A stretch of DNA of 64,000 bases from Hemileia vastatrix. Lineage: Eukaryota; Basidiomycota; Pucciniomycetes; Pucciniales; Zaghouaniaceae. The notes below the pieces were generated by a model. It was not told the DNA's origin and made no database searches. It saw only the letters and a program-made list of their open reading frames with translations. The translations under genes and the position numbers were made by a program. The stretch is taken from NCBI GenBank assembly GCA_030280995.1, contig JASXTE010000014.1, positions 3,458,656 through 3,522,655 of the forward strand. Reading direction: 5' to 3'. Below, in pieces: positions 11,740 to 22,483 of this stretch; position 1 is the stretch's first letter, and each line of letters opens with the position of its first letter.

Positions 11740-12577
11740 TCTTGTCACAAACATGGCCTTTCTGCCAAGGCTTGTTGCATTTTAAGCAAGTGTTTGTTGC
11801 ATACTTTTTAGGTGAAACAGGGGCAGAAGGTTTACCAACCTTTTCCAGAGGTTTCTGTTGGTAAGTGGAGGATTTCTCAAAAGGGGTCCTAGGAATTAAT
11901 CTTCTGGCATCATACTTGTTGTTTAGAAGGATCTAATTGCAAGTATTAAAGAAAGAAGAGGGCTCTCTAGAGAACTCAGTCCTAGCCACTATCAAGTCTC
12001 TCAGAGACATTGGTAATTTATAAAGGATTCTCTCCTTCCATAACTCAAACTACATATTTGGGTCCATTGCCCTTAAGATTTTTAAAAGTTTCATTAAGAA
12101 CTCAATAGTTTTATAAGTGGAAGAGCAATATCTAGTTTCCTCATACTGCCTTTGTTGAGCCATTCTGAACTTGGAGCCACCAAATTGTGCTTTAATCAAT
12201 TTTTTCCAATCTTCCCATGAGTAGTCATTTCTGTCCAGGAGAATAGATTCATACCACATTAGGGCAACATTAGTAAACAAAGAAATTAAATTAGACACAA
12301 TTTCCTCATCTGGGAGTTTGTAAGAATTTTTTAAGTTATCAATCCTGCAAATAAATTGCTGCCAATCAGAAGAAGAATCACCATCAAATGTTGGGTACTC
12401 GTCAAGTTTTGGCCAATTCTTTTGATTTGAAGTAGTCTCCTTAGTACCAGCTTGTTTCTGAGTAAGGAGCAGCTGTAATTTCTCTATTTTTGCAGTAATC
12501 TCATTGTTTAATCCTTCTGTTGAAGGTCCTGGTGCATCATCAATTTTTGATGGAAACTCAGTGGTATCAACAGACAT
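11740..12577 (-). pseudogene. Element 1 gag: capsid-like region and zinc knuckle
   Basis: The 12577-12050 frame carries the gag signature NQKNWPKLDEYPTFDGD, SSSDWQQFICRIDNL and DVALxWYE-like helices of retrotransposon gag. A TAG follows at about 12049. The same frame continues to the knuckle CLKCNKPWQKGHVC at 11788-11747 (Cx2C..PW..GHxC form), intact here. Further stops lie near 11940. Gag packages the RNA, and the knuckle binds nucleic acid. Confidence 0.88.
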
Positions 12578-12601
12578 TTCTGAATCTAATTTTACTTAAG
12601 A

Positions 12602-13372
12602 TTAACTAGCAACAGGTAAACTTGAAGAATCCTGTACCCTATGTTCCTTTAAGGAATTTTCAGAATATTTTTGATCATCAAACAATGAATTCAATTTTTC
12701 TTCAATGGTTTTTAGTCTGGTTTTCACTTTTGGAAGACTAGATAAACTCTCATTGACTGTTGTAAAAGATAACTGGGTTTTATTTTGAAAAGATAAATAA
12801 TGATCACTTAATCTTTTCAGGCTCATCTTATCTTCCTCTAGCTCCAGGAAACAGGTAGATACAGTATCTTTAAGTCTAGAAAAATCATTTTTGATATTTT
12901 GCCATAAATCAACTTTCTTTTCATGGGTTACTTTGTAATGAAAAAAAGCATCAGAAACTCTCTGTAACTCACTCCTCAATGCTTGATAACCCTGTTCAGT
13001 TAACAAACTATTATATTTCAGAGTCATTTGCATGTTGTTCATGATATGATTTTGTTTAGAAATAATATCCCTCAAATATTCATCATTAATGTTAGCTACA
13101 TCTGGAGCCTTTCTCAGTAATGAAACAGAGTAACTTTCCAGATTCTCATAAAACTCAGGCTCCAGTGTTTCATCAATAATAGCCATATCAGGATTTATCA
13201 TTGAAGTAGCAATTAGAACTAAAGGATTAGATACATTTGAAATATGAGTAATTTGTCTACTGTTCTCAGCCTCTACAGGTCTCACAGTCTCATCTCCTCT
13301 TCCAGAATTACCTGAGGGAACTAAATTAGTTACAAGAAATGGTACTTGAGAATCAATAGAGGGGCTTACCAA
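12602..13372 (-). pseudogene. Element 1 coiled-coil gag segment
   Basis: A 256-codon open frame in the same register as the capsid-like frame, with two TAA codons between them (about 12602 and 12590). It is rich in Leu, Glu, Lys and Gln with heptad-like spacing, and ends with KTQLSFTTVNESLSSL. Element 2 has RTKLSFAQTNQSVSELL at the matching place. No known domain is recognised; a multimerisation role is an inference from the coiled coil. Confidence 0.7.
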
Positions 13373-13963
13373 GGTTTTCTGGGAAAGATCATATTATTTT
13401 TTCTTCTTCTTCCTCCTTGATAGGGGTAAGGAGGTGTGGGGTTGACTTGGCTGTTTGGTCTTGATGGACCTGCCTGGGGCAATTGAGTCTGTTGATTTTG
13501 AGACAGGTAATCCCACTGCCACTTGGATACTTCCACTTTCTCTGGCTGCTGGGGAGCCAATTGATGAAGATCCTTGGGGGGAGGAGGTTTCCTCTTCTCT
13601 TGAATAAAAGCATCTATTTTTCTTATCTTTTCCTCTAGAGCATCTACTCTTGACCTCAATCTCAAGTTTTCTGTCCTTAATTCCTTTATGTGTGTTGAAA
13701 TGTTCTTTACTTGCTGAGGTAGTGGCATCTTTTTTATTTTGAAGCCTTTTGAAAGTTTTTCTGGGGGGTTTAATACAGGTTTCTGTTCCTGAGTTGTTTC
13801 TACCGGAATTTCCACTTCCTCCATTTCTACATCCTGATTGGTGAATTAATTGATTAATTTGAGATAATTTACTAGTTAAATGAGAACTCACAGAAGTAGC
13901 CTCATCATAATCAATTAAATCCAATTCCTCTTCACATGCAGCAGAGACACCTTGATCAGTCAT
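13366..13963 (-). pseudogene. Element 1 gag leader with two overlapping open frames
   Basis: Frame A (13963-13394, 189 codons) begins MTDQGVSAACEEELDLIDYD and is in register with the later gag frames. Frame B (+1 to A, 13824-13366, 152 codons) is acidic then coiled-coil (KELRTENLRLRSRVDALEEK), holds SKWQWDYLSQ, and ends in PW before a stop. The end of frame A (SRRKKKKK) looks like shadow coding. The same A/B arrangement, with the KW.WD motif and the PW ending in B, recurs in element 2. The likely protein starts in A and moves to B, but how is not visible. Confidence 0.6.
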
Positions 13964-14765
13964 TTCTAAATTTTACTGAAATGAGAGAGGGAGACAATAA
14001 GATGAATTATTTTGTATTTTTACTTTTATTTAAAAGAAAAATAATAAAATAAAACTTTTTCAGGATAAAATCAACTAAAATAATAATCAATTTATTAATC
14101 CAAAACAATTTAAAACCAGGATATAATAATCAACTGAAGAATTAAATTTAAATTTCTTATTAACAATTTTATGATAGTTATTATCAGGATTTTAAATCAA
14201 CTGAGAATTTAATAATTAACAGGACTTAATGTCTACTGAAATATTAAATATGAATTTTTAAAAAATTTTATTGTCAGGACAATTTGTCAACTGGAACAAA
14301 TAAAATTTAAATATATCAGGACAAGAGTTAACTGAAAATTATAATGAAAAGTTTTTTTAATATATAATTTATTACCTCTAGGACTAAGAACACAATTTCT
14401 CTATCTTTGTCAACTAGGAAAAATAAAATAAAATAAAATTTAATTCCAATTTACTAGACACCTCCCCCTGTTAAATGAGCAAATTAATGCCACTTACAGA
14501 GTGCTGTGTAAAAGGAAACACATAGAGTATGAAGAGTGCAAAGTGACCCACAAATAGTAATCAATAATTACCACAAAATATATAACTATTAGATAGTATA
14601 TAAGCTTAAGTTTTGGAGCACGGTACGATTCCTGTTCGCAACAAAAAATAAGTCACATGAAGTATGACGTTCGTCGTTTTCATTGTCCAATCATCCTTGT
14701 AGGTACCTTGATGGCAATGGTCCCACAGGCTCCGGTCCTCAAAATAACAATGCGCCGTTGATGAT
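13964..14765 (-). other. Element 1 untranslated leader
   Basis: About 800 AT-rich bases between primer site and first gag ATG. It contains repeated short blocks (CAGGA...CAACTGAA-type, about every 60 bases at 14050-14330) and no convincing coding frame. Confidence 0.6.
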
Positions 14766-14782
14766 TCGGGAAGGCCTCCAAT
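14766..14782 (-). promoter_or_regulatory. Primer binding site of element 1
   Basis: On the minus strand the LTR is followed by AT and then TGGAGGCCTTCCC. TGG pairs with a tRNA CCA end. Element 2 has the same two-base gap and TGGGGGTCTTTCC, so the layout is conserved. The tRNA is not identified. Confidence 0.6.
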
Positions 14783-15585
14783 TTTCAAGGTGGACTTTAA
14801 TTTCTAGAAGAATTTCAAGGTATTCCAAGGATGGCAACAATGGATTTAAAAGACTCAAAATAATGTACGTATTTCTCTTATAGTTCTAAGATTTATTACT
14901 CAATGATTAAAGGTAAGATTTTTAATTATTATTATAATTATTGATTCAGAATTACGAGATGTAAGTACTAAGTCAGTAATAAATAGTAATAAATTTTAAT
15001 AGTAGTATTGATTTGTAAAAATTGTAAGTAAAAAGGAATGTCCTGAAAAGTACAAAAAGAGAGGGCCTTTATAGGCAAAGATGTGAGGAATAAAAATATG
15101 GAGTTAACACCACCTAATACAAGGATGTGAGAAAAAGAAGCTAAATAAGGAGTGTATGTGAAATAATAAGAGTGATACTAAATAGTGCATAAATAAAAAG
15201 TATTATTTTATTTGAAATAAAAATCTGAATCCCTTGGTCTGTCAAATTTAGTGCAAGAACATTTGATTTAAAATATTGATTCAACAAAATATAAATAAAG
15301 GAATTTGAAAAGATTTCTTCTTTTTATATTTTTATATTTTTTAATACTAATTTTATTCCCTCTCATCTGGATTATTGAGCACGGTGTTTGGGAGTAAAAA
15401 TGTATGTGACAGTTACTTATTTCTTATTAATTATTTACATTACTTATTGTACTTAGCTAGTTAGTTATAAATAATACATATGTAGTTTGTAAATAATTAA
15501 TTATTAATAAGGATTAAAAGGCGTGGCTTCATCTCAGTAAGATAATTAATTATTTTACTGGGTAATTCTAGTAGCCTGTCTGACA
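14783..15585 (-). repeat. 5' LTR of element 1
   Basis: 803 bases, direct repeat of 7116-7918. The inner end reads TTTTCAAGG where the other copy has TGTCAAGG, so the terminal TG is mutated. Outer end CTGACA is intact. Confidence 0.92.
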
Positions 15586-15590
15586 TAAAT

Positions 15591-16700
15591 TGTGCCAAAA
15601 GATAAAAAAATAATAAAGAAAAAAATTGGGAAAGAAAGCAAGTGATTTACCCAGAGGATGACCCAAAATTTTTTTTTGGATGGTCCTAAGTTTTTTTGGA
15701 AAATCCTATCATTACTAGCTTTATTCTAAAAAAAATTTATTTTTTTTGGTTCAATCTTCTTTGCTTGTTTTTCCCTCCTTCCAATTGTACTAAAAAATAA
15801 CTTGCTTGATTATCATATTGGCTTCTATTTTTTGGTTTCAATTGAGTGGAGGGAAAAACAAGTGATGAAGATTGAAGCTAAAAAAAAGGAGGATATATAT
15901 AAATATTTTTTATTAAAAAATAATCCTTTCTTGATTCTCATATTATCCTCCTTTTCTTTAGGTGCACTCTTCATCACTTCTATTTCCCTCCTTCCAATTA
16001 CATACCCCCAAAAAAAGAAGCTAATATTTTAATCAAGAAAGTAATTTTTTTGGTTCAATTAGGAGGAGGGTAAAACAAGTGATGAAGATTGAACCAAAAG
16101 AAAAAAATTAATGTGAGAATCAAGTTAGTAATGATAGGATGGTCCAAAAAACATAGGACCATCCATTTTTTTTTTTTGGCTCATCCTCTGGGTAAATCAC
16201 TTGCTTGGTTTTCCAATTTTTTGCTTTTTAATTTTTTATCTTTTGGAAAAATCTCCACCACATTTGGATCCCTCCTATTTTTCCCTCTTTTTCCTATAGG
16301 TAAGTAGCTATCTAATTTTGCTTGTTTTTCCTTTTTCCTTTTTTTTAATACTAATTTTTCCCTAATTCCCCCTAAACAGAATCATTTTCTCCATATTGTA
16401 CCTACCACATTGAGGAAATAATACCTCAAGCTATCTCTATCAGCTATTTCCTTGAGGCATTAGTACCTCAATGCTGGCCAGAGGATGGGAATGGATAGGA
16501 CATCCTCTCCAGTATATAAACAGGTGAGTAAATCACCTTTTTCCCCATCTTAATTTGCTATAAAAATTTTTAACATATGCATACTTAATACTTTTTTATT
16601 TCTTTTACCTCTTTTTCATCTTCATTTGAACAAAATATTTTAATGTATACATGCCTAATACTTTTTGATTGCTGTTGCCTCTCTCTCATCTTCATTTTAA
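15591..16700. mobile_element. Foldback element: inner left arm, centre and right arm
   Basis: 15593-15800 (CCAAAAGATAAAAAA...AAGCAAGTGATTTACCCAG) is inverted at about 16030-16247, and the right arm runs on to about 16700 as the inverse of 6540-7115. With element 1 removed the host is a roughly 1.7-kb palindrome with arms near 790 bases and a centre of about 230 bases. Short open frames here (15802-16032, 16089-16307) are Phe-rich translations of the arms and are not genes. Confidence 0.75.
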
Positions 16701-16971
16701 TACTCATATTTTTCTTCACATCTCTTCCTTACTTTTCCCTAATATTTAGATTTTTTCATTAATATTATTTATTAGTAAATTAATAATATTTATTATTTAA
16801 TTAATATTTTATATTATTTAGATTACATACAAATAATTGATGCATCTTTATAACATTTTACTAATATCATATAAATTACATATATTTTATTGAATGCTCT
16901 CATTTTCACTTAAATCTTATAGAGCATTTTAGTTTTTTTTTCTACTTCTCAAAAATAACTATTAATTTCTA
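16701..16971. other. AT-rich spacer
   Basis: Between the foldback element and the next MITE. AT-rich with no coding frame or repeat that I can recognise. Confidence 0.5.
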
Positions 16972-17278
16972 CAGGAAAAACTGTGTCATGTTTGGGTTTT
17001 GGGTGTCAATGTCTGGCACAAAAAACAAGACATAATGTCTTGTAATAAAAATAGGACATCTGATCTAGCACACATCACACACAAACTATGAATCATGTCA
17101 TGAATCTTGCTTGTAGGGGGGCCTAATTGAGTGGTGCTGTGTGCGTGATGTATGTACTGTGAGGAAGTTGAGTAAATACATGTTACATTACTAGTGCATG
17201 ACATGAGCTCCTGAAGTGTGTCACATTTCATTGTGGGACATGGCCACCTAAAATTCAAACTTGACACAATTTTGCCTG
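16972..17278. repeat. Palindromic MITE
   Basis: The ends are inverted repeats of about 50 bases: CAGGAAAAACTGTGTCATG at the left and the complement of CAGGCAAAATTGTGTCAAG at the right. The inside (GGACAT..GCCACC, CTTGTAGGGGGGC) is shared with 45733-45907, so this is a dispersed family. It has no transposase. Confidence 0.75.
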
Positions 17279-17529
17279 CATTGAATTATGTGTTTTAATT
17301 TTTTTTCTTATCAATAATATATTAGATCAAATTTAAAATATTCTTTTAGTTATAGCTCTCTAATTTTTTATAGAAGATCTTTATATTTTAAATAATTCAA
17401 ACAAAACCAGTCAACTGTTCAAACATTTAAATTTTCCAATATAATTAACAAAATTAATTCCCTAAACACTTTTTTAAAATTTATCTTTCATCTTATCCAA
17501 AATTGATAGATCATCATAAATACAACTTT

Positions 17530-18470
17530 TATTTTTTTGATATTAGAAGCTCCTATAGTGACCTGATATCATTACTTTGCACCTCACTATGGCTTTTTTC
17601 CTCCTTAATCTTCAGCTTTCTTTTATCAATATTGAAATTCTCCTGGCTCAGCTCAACATTTTTTTTGGTCAATAGAAGTTTTTACTTTTTCTATTTCAAT
17701 TCTCTCTTTCTCAATTAATATACGCTCTCATGAGATATCCACTTGTTTCCCTAAAAGATTGTTTTGTTTCTCAAATAATGAATCAGTGCTGCACATGCTT
17801 TTAAGTTGTTTTTCAGAAAAATCTTTAAGGTGAGTTGTTAAGTTGACTTTATCTTCACTAATATTATTTTAACTCAATATTCTTTTTTTGTTGCTTTTTG
17901 ACCCATAGGGGGAACACTGAAATCATCAGAATGTGTTGGAGTAAGTGGGTCACTGTTATGATCATCAAAGCTACTTGAATTATATTCTGTAATTTCAGCA
18001 TCCACAGGAAGTAAATTCAAAAGTTCTAACATCTCCATTCTCAATTTTGACACAAAATTAAGCTTTTTTCATGCTTGAAAACTTTTGAAAGCGGACTAGT
18101 TTTGTTCTTGAAAGACAGTAAGTGCCATTTGGAGCCAGTCACTTGGGTTGGGCTCAATTAAGTGATAAATGGCACTAAATATAAAATTCAATGTATTTAA
18201 GGCTTTCCATCTGAAATCAAATGCAAAAAGAAGAATTATTTAATTGGTAAAATGTGATGTGAGTAAGAAGAAGTGGGGATTTACCTTATTTTTAACTGAT
18301 TGTAATCCCTATAATTGACCTTTCTATACTGATTGAAATTTGTCTTGATTTTTTTAATAGGCTTTCCCAGTTTGATATGTTGCAAATTTGGGCTGTTCAC
18401 TGATGCTTATCCATTACAAGGCTAGCTTTTCCTATTCCTGTGGGTTCCAGTTAGACAATTTTTTTTCTTC
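17530..18470 (-). pseudogene. Myb/SANT-like and NAM-associated domain protein, decayed
   Basis: Minus-strand fragments in order: a SANT-like segment at about 18460-18300 (SNWNPQE, then WISISEQPKFATYQTG), a possible intron near 18300-18250, a middle part at about 18240-17990 (DFRWKALNTLNFIF, SDWLQMALTVFQEQN) and a C-terminal part with PPMGQKATKKEY followed by a helical acidic/basic region (FEKQNNLLGKQVDIS, ERIEIEKVK). This order is that of the proteins with a NAM-associated C-terminal domain, common in rust and plant genomes and often next to PIF/Harbinger transposases. Stops and frameshifts are frequent. The family is assigned from remembered motifs. Confidence 0.6.
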
Positions 18471-20777
18471 AAATAAGAGGACATTTTGGGGTTTTTTTGT
18501 TGGGGAGGTTTATATAATTTTCTGTAGTAAGATAATATGTTAATAACATGTGATATTAAGTGAAAATAGTGTTTTGTAATAGAGAAATGTAAAAAAATAA
18601 GTAACCTTCAGAGGCTTTGTGGCATATAAATATGAATAGTTTAATCCAGTAACTTATTTAACATAGTCAAACTGATCTAATTAAAAATAATTACTCAATA
18701 TTTAATTAGTTAAAATATTTTGATAAATTTAATATATCTACCTCTTTAAGTATTATATTGCGTAAAAAATATTAACTATATTCAAATTAATGTTATAGTC
18801 TCTAAAAATTTTTTTACTGATGCAAACATTTTTTATTCTATTTAATTAAAATATCATTTCATTTTTCTAAAAATTAATTGAATTAATCAATTAAATACAA
18901 ATTAAGTAATAAAAAACTACAGCAAAGTTGTAGATATAAGTCCATGTAGTTACTGGGATTCAGACCTTACTTGAAGTCATCTAGAGGGGACCAGGGAGAG
19001 AAAGGAAAGAGGCTTTGGTATTTCCTTGGAACTTTAAGGGATAATTTAACTGTTTAATTTATTAAAATTAAACTTAAATTATCATATTTTATTAAATTAT
19101 AAATATTTTATTGAAACTTAAATTAATCTTTTAATTTATCTTTTCAATTTATTTTCAATTTATTATATATTACAACTTAAACTTATTTATCAATGATTTT
19201 GTTGACTTCAACAAAATTCACATTGTAGTACATTTTCCCTATAAAAGGTGTTTCTCTTTGTTATTTTAAAATGATCCTTTTTTATATACATTCAAATTAT
19301 TCATATTATATTTAAACCAAACTCATATACAAATAATTATTTATTTACATTTAATTATTTATTTGAAGTATAATTTTTCAATGTGAAGAGAAAGACATAA
19401 ATATATTATTGAAATCACTATTCTATTATCCTAAGTCAAAAAGTTCCAGTTCATTTCCATTTCATTATCTTAAATTCTAATGTATTTATCATCCTCACCT
19501 ACCATACAAGCCAACAAATAGTGCCTTTTTGAAATTGATTTGGTGCTGTTTTGGTAGTTGGGTTGAAATTTGGGAGTGTCAGGTATACTCAAATTGGGGG
19601 TTTATGATGTATTTCTAGATTACTGGGCTAAGATTAGAGATACAGGAATTTGGCTATTATTATTGGATAGAACTGGTTTTTTTCTATATTTCATGTGCAG
19701 GTGATATTTTTCATATTCTAGGTTTTAAGGGCTCATTTGGGCATATTTCAGTTATCACTATAACTTTAAGTTTGTTTTTTTGCCTTTTTTTTGGCCAAAC
19801 TTATATTCTAGAGTTAAGTGCTTAATACCATTTGATAAAGCTAATTTTTCTCTAAATCTTATTTTTAGTTGAATTTTTAGCATATTTTTAGGTTTAATGT
19901 GTTTTCTGTTGTTTTCATGGTTTTTAGAGGTTTTCTGGTTGTATTTTGGTTCAGGGAGGCTTCCTGCTTCATGGTGGGACACCTGGATAAACTTTAGCAG
20001 CCTGAGGAGTGCTTCTAAATGGTTTATATGCAATTTTGGTAGCAGTATAGCCAATTTTGAAGGTGTAGTGTATAGTTTAATATATGTCTGTGTGCACATA
20101 CTGCATAAGACAGTTTGGTGCAACTCTATTTATCATACAACTTTCTGTTAATTAGATCACTTTTCTCACACTCAGTTTTCACTGTTATTTTACCACAATT
20201 GTCTGCGTTTGTTTCAAGGTTATTTCTTTATTTAACACAACTCCAGTAACTTTTTTCTCTGGTGTAGCTTTGCAACCTGCATCAAGTATCATTGCTTTTT
20301 TTCTGTGCAACAAGTGCACTAATTTTCGGTCTCTGGTGTGAATTATTTCTGCATTTCAAGTTATCAGTTCTCAGTGGTCTGCTAGTGGCTGATTTCTTGA
20401 CTTTTTAAACAGTCAATAAGTGTGTTAGAAGGGGTATTGTAACAGTCTTCAATTTTCTGTAGAAAATTAATCTCACCTGGTATTTCTTAAATGGAAAGGG
20501 ATTTTTCTCTCCAGTTTTTCTCCAACTCCCTTGGTTAAGGCCTATAGCTAGTACTATAGAATTGTCTACATTTCTGGTGCTTAATTCCAAGGTTGAAGTT
20601 TATTGCTTTTGGGATCTATGGTACTGTTGGACTCTCTTCTGTGGTTGGATTTCTGGGATTGAAAATTAGTTTTCTGGACCCTCTTTCTCTGTTGGTGGTG
20701 GAGCATCTGAGAATAGTTCTCCCCCTGTTTCTTTTAGGCCCTCAGTCAGGATCAAGTCCTTGAAGTGAACTAGGTTT
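18471..20777. other. Non-coding; includes probable 5' end of the plus gypsy element
   Basis: 18471-19540 is AT-rich with nothing recognisable. 19577 (TGTCAGG) could open a 5' LTR for the gag that begins at 20778, but no second LTR is available for comparison. A block at 19920-20010 (AGGTTTTCTGG, GGAGGCTTCCTGC, GAGTGCTTCT) has weak similarity to 59910-60010. Confidence 0.4.
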
Positions 20778-21184
20778 ATGGGGGAAGATGTGAAGTTGTT
20801 TCTGGAGCTATTTGAAGCTTCTGGGAATGTAGATGGTGCATCTCACTTGGAAATTGTGAAGCAGGTCATCTTTGACATCAGTGATAGGGCTTTGGTTAAG
20901 GAAGCTGCTGCTATGGAGGGGTATAGGAGAAAGGTTTAGAAAAAGTTTTGTTTTCAGATGATGGATAGGGGGGATCCAGATATTTTATTGTAGATCTTAA
21001 TATGATTGCAAGTGAATGGAAATATTATGTAGGAGTGAATAATTTACAATCCTATTGGAAGTTTTTGGCTCAGTTAAATCCAGTAGTAGATTATTTGATG
21101 GATATAAAGGAGATGAAGAGTACAGACTCTTCTAGGGAGGTTAGGATTGATGTATTGAAGGAGATGGAATGGAATAATTAGATG
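20778..21184 (+). pseudogene. Gag N-terminal part of the plus-strand gypsy element
   Basis: An ATG at 20778 opens MGEDVKLFLELFEASGNVDG; a TAG ends this stretch near 20938, and coding-like sequence resumes in other frames (FLAQLNPVVDYLMDIKEMKS near 21065). It is cut at 21184 by element 2 and resumes at 30044. Gag role is inferred from its place before protease and RT. Confidence 0.6.
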
Positions 21185-21189
21185 AAGTT
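21185..21189. repeat. Target-site duplication of element 2, left
   Basis: AAGTT directly before the left LTR; the identical AAGTT follows the right LTR at 30039-30043. Confidence 0.92.
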
Positions 21190-22366
21190 TGTCAGTATAG
21201 TCTAGTATATAAGTATGATATAATAGTATTATTTTATGGTCCTACTACTTATTGATAAATGATTTAGTGATTAAACCTCAGGGGAAGACTAATAGAATAG
21301 TTATACTCAAATAAAACTCACAATACTTGGATTTAAATGCGTGCTAGTGGTGGAAAATAGAAGAATAAAATATAGTTATAGCTTATATAAAGATAATATC
21401 AATTTATAAGGGCTTTATAATATATTTCTGAATGCTAATAATTGTATTGTAGTGTTTGTTTGAAGTTTAGTAATTGAATGATTATAATAAACCGTCAAAA
21501 TCCCCCTTTACTTATACCCAAATCCACTGGAGTGCACAGACCTTCAATCCAGATGATGTCACTGCTATCCCCGGCAATTACAGCACTGTGAGGGCCCATC
21601 ACCTTCCCATGGCTTCCACTTCAATCAGTTTCAACACCCAGACCTCCAGTAAGGACCCTCCATCACTATTAATAATAACACAGAGTCATACCATAAATAG
21701 AAAATCCAGATAAAAGCGGATACCATAAAGAAACAGGTAAAATAAATGATCAAAAAGAGATTTAATGAAACTAAAAGCATATAAAGGAAACAAATAAAAT
21801 GTCCAAGCCCCCAATAACATCCCCAAGCATCCACATTAACCCAGAAACATCCTTCCAACCCATAAATCCGTGAATAACCATCCAAGGAAGTAATTTTAGT
21901 TGTCCAAACTGGGTGTATGCGCCTGATATAGGTGTCTATGATTCTGTAGGCGTTGTGAGTCCACTGATTTCGTCCATATGACCTAAAATAAGCAGAAAAA
22001 CAAAGGTTATAGGCTATTAAGGGGCTAAAACCCACTTATATACCTAAATATACATAATATACTGCATATTTCACTGAATATGAGATTTATGTATACATAT
22101 AAGATTATGTATGTCAATAATTACTTCATATCACTTAAGATAAGTATATTATGACTCCATTAACACCTTAATAAGTATTATTAGGCCATGGATAAGCTAT
22201 TTAAACTATTATAAATTATATAATAGAATAATAATTATATATATATATAATAAAATAATATATATTATTATTTTAACCTTATTTTTAAGATATAAGCTTA
22301 ATCTAGTTAAGTTTATCTTATTTTAAGCATAAGAAATACTCAGTCCTAAGGATATTTAGGCTGACA
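21190..22366 (-). repeat. 3' LTR of element 2
   Basis: TGTCAGTATAG to GGCTGACA on the plus strand, equal in length to 28862-30038. Open frames inside it (such as 22035-21631, 134 codons) are present in both LTRs but show no known domain. Confidence 0.96.
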
Positions 22367-22379
22367 CTCCCTCACCCCA
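22367..22379 (-). promoter_or_regulatory. Polypurine tract of element 2
   Basis: GGGGTGAGGGAG on the minus strand directly before the LTR, matching AGAGTGAGGAAG in element 1. Confidence 0.75.
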
Positions 22380-22483
22380 AAAAAAACAATAAAAAAAATG
22401 TTAAGACATTTTAATTAATCTTAAGGAATGAAATAATAAAATAAAAAAATAATTTCTATAATACATATACTGAATAAACAGTA

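Larger units (their letters stand above)
7116..15585 (-). mobile_element. Ty3/gypsy chromovirus element 1, complete but decayed
   Basis: Two direct LTRs of 803 bases bound an interior with gag, protease, reverse transcriptase, RNase H, integrase and chromodomain on the minus strand. Outer flanks are TAGAT (7111-7115) and TAAAT (15586-15590), a likely 5-bp target duplication with one change. By eye the LTRs differ at roughly two dozen sites, so it is older than element 2. Pol is broken by several frameshifts. The same family as element 2 by protein and gag layout, though the LTRs of the two have no obvious similarity apart from TGTCA ends. Confidence 0.93.

Noticed and set aside
14608..14640. 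tRNA-like B box (GGTACGATTCC) in the element 1 leader, suggesting a SINE
   Set aside because: One mismatch to the consensus, no A box at the right distance and no cloverleaf could be drawn. Position in the leader is enough explanation.
21631..22035. 134-codon frame in the LTRs of element 2 (also 29303-29707)
   Set aside because: Present in both LTRs only because they are near identical copies. No domain and Trp/Phe-rich composition without homology; not evidence of coding.
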